DNA of 32,300 nucleotides. It comes from a virus. A model generated the notes under the pieces. It was given only the letters and a program-made list of their open reading frames with translations, ran no database searches and was not told where the DNA came from. Positions within the stretch are counted from its first letter, which is position 1; every line of letters begins with the position of its first letter. Below are positions 1-6,182 of this stretch, piece by piece. Where the stretch lies: IMG/VR virus record IMGVR_UViG_3300034092_003340, positions 1 through 32,300 of that record; one strand, given 5' to 3'. The position numbers were made by a program, and so were the translations under genes.

Positions 1-896
1 GGGCAGCAAGCATTAATAAACTTGTTGAAGCTGCAGAAAAATTGAGTACACCAAAAGCTTCATACGGAGACGATCGTATTTGGAGCCCAGTAGTTGATAA
101 AGCTGGAAACGGTTATGCCGTGATTCGCTTTTTACCAGCTCTTGAAGGTGAAGATCTGCCATGGGTTCGCTTTTGGGATCATGGTTTTAAGGGACCAACT
201 GGTCGTTGGTACATTGAAAATTCTCTTACCAGTATTGGTCAACCTGACCCGGTAAGTGAGATCAATAGCGTGCTTTGGAACAGCGGCAATGAAAAAGACA
301 AAGAGATTGCTCGCGAGCGTAAGCGTCGTTTACATTATGTCTCTAATATTCTTGTGCTTAGTGACCCAGCAAATCCAGACAACGAAGGTAAAGTTTTCTT
401 GTACAAATATGGCAAGAAAATCTTTGACAAGATTATGGATATTATGCAACCACAGTTTCAAGATGAGACTCCAATCAACCCATTTGATTTTTGGGCCGGT
501 GCAAACTTCAAGTTGAAAATTCGCAACTTTGAAGGCTATCGTAACTATGATAAGTCTGAATTTGAAGGAGCTTCTGAACTTTTCAGCGGAGACGAAGCTA
601 AGCTTGAGAAGACTTACAATTCGTTGTACTCATTAAAGGACTTTATTGATCCTGCAAACTATAAGTCGTATGCAGATCTTAAACGTAAGCTTGTTGAAGT
701 TCTTGGTGCAGAGGCACTTGCCGGTTCTTCTACTGAACCAGAAAGCGTGAATGTCGCTGCTGCTGCAGTTGGAAAAACAGTTGAACAGACTCCAAGTTAT
801 AAAAGTACTGAATCGACATTCTCTGCATCAAGCACAGATGACGATGATGACGATGAGTCGCTTAGCTACTTTGCAAAGCTTGCTCAAGGTGGTTAA
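1..896 (+). CDS. 32: gp32 single-stranded DNA-binding protein (5' truncated by window)
   Basis: This is the T4-type helix-destabilising protein that coats single-stranded DNA in phage replication, recombination and repair. The reading frame is open from base 3, so the true start lies to the left; the TTG at 42 is not needed as a start. The core contains the family patterns GNGYAVIRFLPA, HGFKGPTGRWYIENSL, NILVLSDPANPDNEGKVF and YKYGKKIFDKI. The tail ends in a Ser/Thr-rich stretch, a run of six aspartates and a short SYFAKLAQGG end, which matches the acidic C-terminal arm that contacts partner proteins. No cysteine is visible, so the His-Cys3 zinc site of T4 gp32 is absent. This looks like the cyanophage-type version. 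It is followed by a hairpin terminator. Confidence 0.93.
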   Translation, partial: AASINKLVEAAEKLSTPKASYGDDRIWSPVVDKAGNGYAVIRFLPALEGEDLPWVRFWDHGFKGPTGRWYIENSLTSIGQPDPVSEINSVLWNSGNEKDKEIARERKRRLHYVSNILVLSDPANPDNEGKVFLYKYGKKIFDKIMDIMQPQFQDETPINPFDFWAGANFKLKIRNFEGYRNYDKSEFEGASELFSGDEAKLEKTYNSLYSLKDFIDPANYKSYADLKRKLVEVLGAEALAGSSTEPESVNVAAAAVGKTVEQTPSYKSTESTFSASSTDDDDDDESLSYFAKLAQGG

Positions 897-910
897 TGTT
901 TAAAGATTAG

Positions 911-945
911 AAAAAAACAGGGGACAGAACTTCTGTCCCCTGTTT
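911..945. terminator. Bidirectional hairpin terminator
   Basis: A perfect inverted repeat at 915-945 has 15-base arms (AAACAGGGGACAGAA and its complement) centred on base 930. Rightward it ends gp32, but the T-tract after the stem is weak (TTTGC). Leftward the stem is followed by seven T residues (911-917 on the minus strand), so it reads better as the terminator of the leftward tape-measure operon, whose transcript would then cross the thioredoxin-like gene in antisense. Confidence 0.85.
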
Positions 946-962
946 GCATATATACTACTAAT

Positions 963-1238
963 ATGATCTTTCTAATAAAGGTATTTACATACTTAAATTG
1001 TACTGATTGTTTACGTCATCTAAAAACACTACGTGACTATTGTGAACGCACTCCTACAAGTTTGCAAATAATTGATATTGACAAGGAAGAAAATATACCG
1101 CTTATATTTGAATATAAAATAGATGGCATACCGCACACAATATGCTATAATATACGTGGTGAAATTATGCATAGTTTTCCAGGAGTAAAAACTCCTGAAG
1201 AGTTTGACAATATTGTATATTATCGAACTGCAGATTAA
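963..1238 (+). CDS. Thioredoxin/glutaredoxin-like small redox protein
   Basis: This 91-aa protein has the size of phage thioredoxins such as T4 NrdC. A CxxC pair (C13-T-D-C16) lies after the first beta strand, and a GIPHT segment with a likely cis-proline at P57 sits where thioredoxin folds have theirs. The family reduces disulfides, for example in phage ribonucleotide reductase, but the substrate here is unknown. The ATG is 17 nt after the gp32 hairpin. A degenerate TATATACT (949-956) sits 6 nt before the ATG and could be a promoter, but the match is poor. The 3' end overlaps the convergent tape-measure gene by four bases (1235-1238), so its mRNA may be affected by antisense transcription. 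Confidence 0.72.
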   Translation: MIFLIKVFTYLNCTDCLRHLKTLRDYCERTPTSLQIIDIDKEENIPLIFEYKIDGIPHTICYNIRGEIMHSFPGVKTPEEFDNIVYYRTAD

Positions 1239-2947
1239 TAACCCATTGCACTGCCAGTTAGTATTGGCATCATTTGTGGCATATTATTATTTACATTGCT
1301 GCTACTAATATTATTAGTATTGCCGCCATTATTGTTATTAACAACTATCGTTGGTGCTATATTTGCAACGTTGCCGGCAGTCGCTAGGGTGTTGCCAGTT
1401 GTTAATGGTGTTGCTTTGATGTTTGCTTTCCACTTAAAGTCTGAAGCAGCATACTCATCCCATGAACCATAACCTGCAGCCATTGCCTTTTCAGTTTTGC
1501 TTAGTTCGGTAAAATTATTTGTAGATGTAGCCTTTAATATTTTTTCAGAAGACGTTGCAGCGGTTGCTAATTTTTCTGATGTAGAATTAGTTGATTCTTT
1601 TTCTTTTGGAGAACTGCTGTATGCATACTCATATAAAGAATCTGGTATTGCTAATTTTAAATAATAAGACATTCCTCCTTTTGCCTTTGGATCTGGTAAT
1701 ACTGCTCGTAATACAGCCTTATTAAAATTATTTACAACTTCACTCATATCATCTGAAATAGTTGTTAATGAATCCATTGCCGAAGTAAAAAATACACTAA
1801 TTTTATCAGGTAGTGATGTAAAGAAATCAGTAACCATCATAGGTATTTCACCTATAAATTTACCAATTTCAGCATACATTCCAAACAGTGGATCAATTAT
1901 ATACTTTGAATATAAACCAGTAAAGGAAAAACTATCTAAAAATTTAGAAAATTCTGAAAATCCAAGTTTTTCAGATACCCAAGATATTCCATCTTTTACA
2001 AGATCTAGCAGACCTCCGATTAATCCATCAAATGCACCAACTAAAAACCCCTTTAATCCACCGATTAATCCATCTTTCTTAAAGCCGTCAATTGCACCCA
2101 TAATACCACTTATTATTCCAGTGAGTGCTAAAGTAAATGGACCGCCTAAAAATTTAAATAAACCAGCAAATTTGCTTCCAAGCGTCAAACCAATCTTAAA
2201 AAACCTAAACATCCCGCCAAATATATCCGTAAGAGCAGAAAAGGCGCTTCCTATTATTCCAGATGTAGCTGTTATAGTCTTTAATACTGGTGAATTTCCA
2301 AATATTGAAAAGATTTTACCAAGTAGCATAAAAATTTTACTTGATTTAAATTTATTTAAGAGACCGCCAATCTTTTCTATTACAGTAAATGTTCCTTTAA
2401 ATAAAGGAGAATTTTTTAAACTTAATACAATGCCAGTAAAAAATTTGCTAACTGTAGAAAAAACACTAGATATTTTTTGAAATAGTTTTGCATTTTTTAG
2501 TGCAGCAAATATTGGAGACGTGAGCTGAGATATAAATCCTGTTACAAATCCACCCATTAATGCAGCCACAGACAGCAATCCCCCAAATATTCCGCCTGGC
2601 ATTTCAAATTTAGTTGTTTTAACACCACTCTTAGTCTTTTCTGGTTTTAACTTTCCAAGTGCGTCAAGCAATTCATCACGATTTTCACGCTCTTGTAATT
2701 TGTTGCCTTCTAATCGCTTTGCTAACACTACATTAGATCGTATTAATACATCAAATTTGCCTTTTAAATCGCCTGCTATGCCTACTAATTTATCTAAAAA
2801 AGTAGGAACATCTGTCGTATTTTCTTTAGCAACATTTGATGCAAGTGTAAAATCATAGTTATCGATTGTATCAAGAATAAGATCTTGAGACAAATTAGAA
2901 CTTTGTAATTCTTTTACAACCTGGGCTAGTGACGATTCTGCGGTCAT
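1235..2947 (-). CDS. 29: Tail tape measure protein, gp29-like
   Basis: This 570-aa protein is close to the 590 aa of T4 gp29, which sets tail tube length and sits in the baseplate hub. The N-terminal 110 residues are helical and charged. Residues about 115-345 are glycine- and phenylalanine-rich with repeated hydrophobic helices of the kind seen in tape measures. The C-terminus is Asn/Thr-rich and low complexity. Position supports the call: it follows gp26 and its frameshifted extension, as tape measures follow tail-assembly chaperones in other phages. Its ATG overlaps the TGA of the extension (ATGA), which suggests translational coupling. The hydrophobic region could suggest a membrane protein, but length and context favour a tape measure. 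Confidence 0.72.
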   Translation of the reverse strand: MTAESSLAQVVKELQSSNLSQDLILDTIDNYDFTLASNVAKENTTDVPTFLDKLVGIAGDLKGKFDVLIRSNVVLAKRLEGNKLQERENRDELLDALGKLKPEKTKSGVKTTKFEMPGGIFGGLLSVAALMGGFVTGFISQLTSPIFAALKNAKLFQKISSVFSTVSKFFTGIVLSLKNSPLFKGTFTVIEKIGGLLNKFKSSKIFMLLGKIFSIFGNSPVLKTITATSGIIGSAFSALTDIFGGMFRFFKIGLTLGSKFAGLFKFLGGPFTLALTGIISGIMGAIDGFKKDGLIGGLKGFLVGAFDGLIGGLLDLVKDGISWVSEKLGFSEFSKFLDSFSFTGLYSKYIIDPLFGMYAEIGKFIGEIPMMVTDFFTSLPDKISVFFTSAMDSLTTISDDMSEVVNNFNKAVLRAVLPDPKAKGGMSYYLKLAIPDSLYEYAYSSSPKEKESTNSTSEKLATAATSSEKILKATSTNNFTELSKTEKAMAAGYGSWDEYAASDFKWKANIKATPLTTGNTLATAGNVANIAPTIVVNNNNGGNTNNISSSNVNNNMPQMMPILTGSAMGY

Positions 2948-3824
2948 TTTTTACGTTTTTCTTCTTCTTCTCTTATGTGTTTTATTAGCATTGCAATATA
3001 AATTTCCCTCTCCCATGGTATCATTGTATCTAATTCAGTTAAACTATATTTGTGATGCTGCATTAATGCAAAATTTGTTTGATAATAGTTAGACAACGAT
3101 TCATGCGAGAGGGCTATTCGAAAAAAGCTTGTGTGCCTACAAGTGTAATATCATTGTCAGTCTTACAACCAGTACAATTAAATTTTACACTATGTTGTAG
3201 TTTAGGAGAGTTTGATATATACTCTTCAATTTTATTAAGTTGAGCTCGGCTTAAGCTGTTAACAAATGTTAGCAACTCTTCGCGAGACGACTGTGCTGAG
3301 GGATACACTCCACTGTCATCAAAGATTGAATCAATTGAAGCAATAAGCATATTTGTTATTGTGTCCATATCAACTTCAGATGTGCTTATAATCGTTGACA
3401 TATCATTTACACGTATATGTCTTAGAACCACACCAATTTTATCAGTTAACATAATTTTGTTGCTAATTTCTTTAACTGGCCACGTTACTTCAATATCATC
3501 AATATTAACAGACACCTCGTTGTAAGTTTCACAATGATCGCACTTACATTTGATATTGCTAACTTCACCTACGCTCTTTGCTCGTAACTTTAAGAAAATA
3601 TACTCTAAGTCAAACGAAGTCAAATCGTTTGGGTCAACGACACCGAATGTACAGGCTCGTATAATGTCTTTAATCGCGGACATCATTTCTGATGAGCTGT
3701 TTGACTCCTGTGCGAGCAGCAATATTTTTTCTTCCTTTACAAGAAAAGGACGATATTCAATTGACTGTGATGTAGATGGTACAGTCAATACATATTTTGG
3801 GGATTCTAGGATTGGTAATGGCAT
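2944..3824 (-). CDS. gp26 -1 frameshift product with gp51-like/tail-chaperone extension (predicted)
   Basis: Slippage by -1 at 3120-3126 would join residues 1-235 of gp26 to a 58-residue frame ending at TGA 2946-2944, giving 293 aa. The extension begins RIALSHESLSNYYQTNF, continues with LMQHHKYSLTELDTMIPWER and ends in a charged EEEEKRKK tail. The central Leu-Thr-Glu-Leu-Asp then Pro-Trp-Glu-Arg pattern resembles small proteins coded just before phage tape measures. The frame has no ATG before residue 20 of the extension, so independent initiation would lose its conserved-looking start. Lambda G/GT and P2 E/E' make tail-assembly chaperones in this way. T4 codes gp26 and gp51 separately. The frameshift is inferred from sequence only. 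Confidence 0.72.
3114..3824 (-). CDS. 26: gp26-like baseplate hub assembly protein
   Basis: This 236-aa protein belongs to the T4 gp26-type baseplate family (T4 gp26 is 208 aa), which acts in assembly of the central hub. It opens with MPLPILESPKYVLTVPSTSQ and has an all-alpha middle part. Two cysteine clusters, C93-x-C95-xx-C98 and C217-xx-C220, look like a zinc site. The last codons are GCT TTT TTC GAA TAG, and the slippery run lies four codons from the stop. An AATAAATA element (3835-3842, minus strand) lies 10 nt before the ATG, in the short gap after the tube-like gene, so this gene may have its own late promoter. Confidence 0.75.
   Translation of the reverse strand: MPLPILESPKYVLTVPSTSQSIEYRPFLVKEEKILLLAQESNSSSEMMSAIKDIIRACTFGVVDPNDLTSFDLEYIFLKLRAKSVGEVSNIKCKCDHCETYNEVSVNIDDIEVTWPVKEISNKIMLTDKIGVVLRHIRVNDMSTIISTSEVDMDTITNMLIASIDSIFDDSGVYPSAQSSREELLTFVNSLSRAQLNKIEEYISNSPKLQHSVKFNCTGCKTDNDITLVGTQAFFE
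3120..3126 (-). other. -1 programmed ribosomal frameshift site T TTT TTC
   Basis: In the gp26 frame the codons read GCT TTT TTC GAA TAG, so the heptamer T_TTT_TTC fits the X_XXY_YYZ rule exactly. The next codon after a -1 slip is CGA at 3120-3118, and the frame stays open to 2944. A 5-bp hairpin (CTTGT/ACAAG, about 3129-3144) lies just upstream of the heptamer on the minus strand, with an AGG in its loop that could act as an internal Shine-Dalgarno-like stimulator. No clear downstream stem or pseudoknot was seen by eye. Confidence 0.75.
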
Positions 3825-3834
3825 AATATAATGT

Positions 3835-3842
3835 TATTTATT
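3835..3842 (-). promoter_or_regulatory. Putative late promoter AATAAATA before gp26
   Basis: The minus strand reads AATAAATA, one base from the T4 late consensus TATAAATA. It ends 10 nt before the gp26 ATG and lies in the short gap after the upstream stop codon. The predicted leader is about 5 nt. Confidence 0.45.
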
Positions 3843-3848
3843 GTTTAA

Positions 3849-4376
3849 TTATTTCTTAATATCTAATTTATCATACGTAAATACTACAGATATTTTTTGT
3901 ATTGTTGATTCAGCATTATTATCTAGTTCAATAGAATTCAAAGTTATTGGATATGCGTTTTGCAATTTAACATTTTGAATTTCTTTGTCATTTTCGTTTA
4001 GCTGCGTAATAGTAATATCAGTCTTGTAAGTTTGGTGATCTTTAGCGAGTAGATAGGAATCAATGTTTATTATTTTTTTCATCCATTCATCTATCGCCTT
4101 TTTAATGGCGTTATTATTAGTTGAAATAAATGTCATTGTTACATCATCTTCAATATAACCAGTTGGTATTTTTAATGGACGACGAGTGCCTATATCATAG
4201 TCTAATGTTGTAATTTGTTTTCCAGGTATATTAACAGACTCACATAAAAATGAAATATCCCTTGATACAGATGATGAACCCGGTAAACTAGCAAATGTTA
4301 CTGAAAATCTATTTGGACGCGCTAAGCCCCCATTTCGCATTATTGCGGATTTAAAATCATTTATTGAAGATGACAT
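3849..4376 (-). CDS. Tail-tube-fold protein, gp54/gp19 family
   Basis: This 175-aa protein has the size of T4 gp19 tail tube (163 aa). Its N-terminal GGLARPNRFSVTFASLP, the CESVNIPGKQITTLD segment and the C-terminal ISVVFTYDKLD are typical of gp19-like tube proteins. It lies in an operon with gp4, gp26 and the tape measure rather than next to a sheath gene. That makes a baseplate-tube initiator (gp54-like) or a second tube paralogue at least as likely as the main tube subunit. It starts 3 nt after the upstream stop and has no promoter or Shine-Dalgarno of its own, so it is probably co-transcribed with the upstream gene. Confidence 0.6.
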   Translation of the reverse strand: MSSSINDFKSAIMRNGGLARPNRFSVTFASLPGSSSVSRDISFLCESVNIPGKQITTLDYDIGTRRPLKIPTGYIEDDVTMTFISTNNNAIKKAIDEWMKKIINIDSYLLAKDHQTYKTDITITQLNENDKEIQNVKLQNAYPITLNSIELDNNAESTIQKISVVFTYDKLDIKK

Positions 4377-4379
4377 AGT

Positions 4380-4964
4380 TTAGATTAGTGTGCGTGTTTT
4401 TTGCCAGATTGAGGCATTCTTTTGACCAACGAAAGAATCAGTTGGTAGAAAAAGTGCAGTTTCCCATTCCTTTGGAAGCACCTCAACAGTTTTAGAAGTG
4501 ATGTGTGCATACAAATAGTGTTTAAAACATGGAGCGTATGCACGCAATTTTGATGTGCCATTTAGTAAATCATATGATAGTTTAAACCGTGTAGTTTCAT
4601 CTAATTTATTGTTGTTCATATAATCCATCAAGCGATCAAAAAATATTGCGCGTTGACGAGGTGGAAGATAGTGTAGATTCAATCCATAGAATCCTTTTTT
4701 TGCTGGGCCTACCATGAGTATAAGTGGAAATCTATCATAATACGGCAGCGTCTCTTTGTATTTTGGATCATATAAAAACATAAACATACGACCAATAAGA
4801 GGTTTATTTCTTACTGTCAATGAGTCGTCGTTTAATACTTTCGATGGAGATACATTTGTAAGTGTACGTATTTTACGATAAAACCATTCTCTGGATTCTT
4901 TTGTACGAGGCAAGAATCCAGTTTTTTCTGCATCAGACTGAATTTTAGAAAAAAGAGACGGCAT
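4380..4964 (-). CDS. Conserved T4-like structural/assembly protein, possibly gp2-like DNA end protector
   Basis: This 194-aa protein has a conserved-looking core: GRMFMFLYDPKYKETLPYYD, then RFPLILMVGPAKKGFYGLNL, then HYLPPRQRAIFFDRLMDY. It ends with a PKEWETALFLPTDSF segment. From memory, cyanophage homologues of this pattern are annotated as DNA end protector. In T4, gene 2 lies next to gene 4, and this gene is directly downstream of gp4, which fits. T4 gp2 is longer (274 aa), so the identity is tentative. Gene 2 of T4 protects the packaged DNA ends from host RecBCD. A perfect late promoter octamer sits 5 nt before the ATG. Confidence 0.5.
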   Translation of the reverse strand: MPSLFSKIQSDAEKTGFLPRTKESREWFYRKIRTLTNVSPSKVLNDDSLTVRNKPLIGRMFMFLYDPKYKETLPYYDRFPLILMVGPAKKGFYGLNLHYLPPRQRAIFFDRLMDYMNNNKLDETTRFKLSYDLLNGTSKLRAYAPCFKHYLYAHITSKTVEVLPKEWETALFLPTDSFVGQKNASIWQKTRTLI

Positions 4965-4969
4965 ATATC

Positions 4970-4977
4970 TATTTATA
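4970..4977 (-). promoter_or_regulatory. T4-type late promoter TATAAATA, 5 nt from ATG
   Basis: The minus strand carries a perfect TATAAATA followed by a 5-nt spacer and the ATG at 4964. In T4 the octamer occupies about -13 to -6, so the predicted first transcribed base is the A of the ATG or within a base or two of it. Confidence 0.7.
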
Positions 4978-4985
4978 ATGTAGAT

Positions 4986-5441
4986 TTATGTCAATAATTT
5001 TATACCAAGTCCCTTTATGGTATCTTCTGTCCAGATGGCAAAAATCCAACCACGATCTGCACAATACTCGTTTGCAGCTGACCATTTGGATTGATTTTTT
5101 ACATATGTAAGCACTTCAGTAATATATGCTTTCGTTTTTCGGGTACGCACCTTTGGTTCTTGAGTTTGTTTCTTTGGCTTTATCTCAATGAGATATGTTT
5201 GACCAGACTTAAATTGTATTTTTAAGTCTACAAAATACCGGTGTAATTTATTATCAGTTTTACATCGATAGGGCACAATTGTTTCTTCACTGCTCCATTT
5301 CACAACGTTAGCATTCTCATCACACCATTTAAATACTTGACGTTCCCAAAGTGATCGGTAACATATTGCAGTATAGTCACCGTCATATTTTCCTGGATGT
5401 ATTGGCCGATACTTACCACTATAATACTGCCCACGTTTCAT
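4986..5441 (-). CDS. 4: gp4 head completion protein
   Basis: This 151-aa protein matches T4 gp4 (also called gp50/gp65, about 150 aa), which completes filled heads before tail joining. The start at 5441 (MKRGQYYSGKYRPIHPGKYD) aligns with the family start; an in-frame ATG at 5531 would add 30 residues without family resemblance. Conserved segments include YRSLWERQVFKWCDEN, VVKWSSEETIVPY and YFVDLKIQFKSGQTYLIEIK. D72 with E86-I-K88 forms a PD-(D/E)xK nuclease-like triad, with E33 upstream, as noted for this family. A 7/8 late promoter (TATAAGTA) lies 5 nt before the ATG. Only 12 bp separate it from the divergent gp48-like gene. Confidence 0.85.
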   Translation of the reverse strand: MKRGQYYSGKYRPIHPGKYDGDYTAICYRSLWERQVFKWCDENANVVKWSSEETIVPYRCKTDNKLHRYFVDLKIQFKSGQTYLIEIKPKKQTQEPKVRTRKTKAYITEVLTYVKNQSKWSAANEYCADRGWIFAIWTEDTIKGLGIKLLT

Positions 5442-5448
5442 ATAAATA
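5441..5448 (+). promoter_or_regulatory. Late promoter TATAAATA of the gp48-like operon, 5 nt from ATG
   Basis: A perfect TATAAATA ends 5 nt before the ATG at 5454. Its first base is the A/T pair of the gp4 start codon on the other strand. It is the left half of an 18-bp near-palindrome (5439-5456). Confidence 0.75.
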
Positions 5449-5454
5449 CTTATA
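5447..5454 (-). promoter_or_regulatory. Divergent late promoter TATAAGTA of gp4, 5 nt from ATG
   Basis: The minus strand reads TATAAGTA, 7 of 8 matches to the late consensus, ending 5 nt before the gp4 ATG at 5441. It overlaps the plus-strand promoter by two bases and the start codon of the divergent gene by one. Confidence 0.55.
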
Positions 5455-6179
5455 TGGCACTTAATTTTCCAGAAGACGCAAACACAAGTCGTCCATACGT
5501 GTTTTTTCAGTGCACCGCACGAAACAGCCAAGTTATAGCACTGCCGATTCCAGGATCGCTACAGTTTAGTGATGGTGCTACATACAACAATACTGAGCTC
5601 GGATTTTTAGGGGGTAGTTTAGCTAATATTGCATCAACAGTATCTACTCAGGGCCTTAGTGGTGAATCAGTAAAAACTGCACTGGCTAATGAATTTTTAA
5701 ATAAAAAATCTGAATATAGTGGAGCATCGATAGGTACTTTAGTACAAGGGATAACTACAATGACTGGAGCAAATGAAGGTCTTCAAAGCGCAATAAGTAT
5801 AGGCACTGGAACAACGGTAAATAAAAATATAACAACTGAATTTACATCTACAAATACACGCGTATTTTCATTTCAGTTTCAACTCATACCACGAACATCT
5901 AGTGAAAGTACTAAAATAAAAAATATAGTAAAGACCTTTAGAGAAGGATTATATCCAGAATCAATTGGTTTTCAATTAAAATATCCCCCAAAATGGAAAA
6001 TAAGATTTCCACAAAACAGCCATTTACCAAAGATTGGAGAGACATATTTAACTGAAGTAAATACTACATACAATGGATCTACAAATATGTGGAGAGATGA
6101 CGGTTCGCCACTTGAAACAACTATACAAGTGTCCTTTATGGAAACAAAGGCGTATACATACGACACAATACCTAAATAA
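5454..6179 (+). CDS. 48: Baseplate tail-tube cap protein, gp48-like
   Basis: This 241-aa protein is probably the junction between the baseplate and the tail tube. The C-terminal half holds the telling pattern FSFQFQLIPRTSSESTKIKN, then FREGLYPE, YPPKWKIRF, the GETYLTEVNTTYNGSTNMW segment, and ETTIQVSFMETKAYTYDTIP, as in cyanophage gp48/gp54-like proteins. The start at 5454 (MALNFPEDANTSRPYVFFQC) is chosen over an upstream in-frame ATG at 5397, which lies inside gp4. The promoter position agrees. T4 gp48 is longer (364 aa), so gp54 is the alternative. It is the first gene of the rightward baseplate operon. Confidence 0.6.
   Translation: MALNFPEDANTSRPYVFFQCTARNSQVIALPIPGSLQFSDGATYNNTELGFLGGSLANIASTVSTQGLSGESVKTALANEFLNKKSEYSGASIGTLVQGITTMTGANEGLQSAISIGTGTTVNKNITTEFTSTNTRVFSFQFQLIPRTSSESTKIKNIVKTFREGLYPESIGFQLKYPPKWKIRFPQNSHLPKIGETYLTEVNTTYNGSTNMWRDDGSPLETTIQVSFMETKAYTYDTIPK
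6171..6178 (+). promoter_or_regulatory. Weak late-promoter-like CCTAAATA before gp53
   Basis: CCTAAATA matches the late consensus at 6 of 8 positions and lies 4 nt before the gp53 ATG. It is formed by the last codons and stop of the upstream gene (CCT AAA TAA), so it may be chance. Confidence 0.25.
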
Positions 6180-6182
6180 TAT

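Noticed and set aside
42-44. TTG as the true start of gp32
   Set aside because: The frame is open to the window edge with helical sequence (NKLVEAAEKLS) that looks like the gp32 N-terminal region.
256-516. Separate small ORF within gp32
   Set aside because: It is an alternative frame of a well-supported gp32 gene with no start signal or recognisable product. Other antisense and alternative frames across the window were rejected on the same grounds.
949-956. TATATACT as a late promoter for the thioredoxin-like gene
   Set aside because: The spacing (6 nt) fits the pattern, but too many bases differ from TATAAATA to call it.
5397-5453. Upstream start for the gp48-like gene
   Set aside because: The added 19 residues lie antisense to gp4 and upstream of the TATAAATA element; MALNFPEDANTS is the better start.
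5442-5531. N-terminal extension of gp4 from an ATG at 5531
   Set aside because: The extra 30 residues (MAVSCGALKKHVWTTCVCVF and on) do not look like gp4, overlap the divergent gene and lie upstream of the promoter element.
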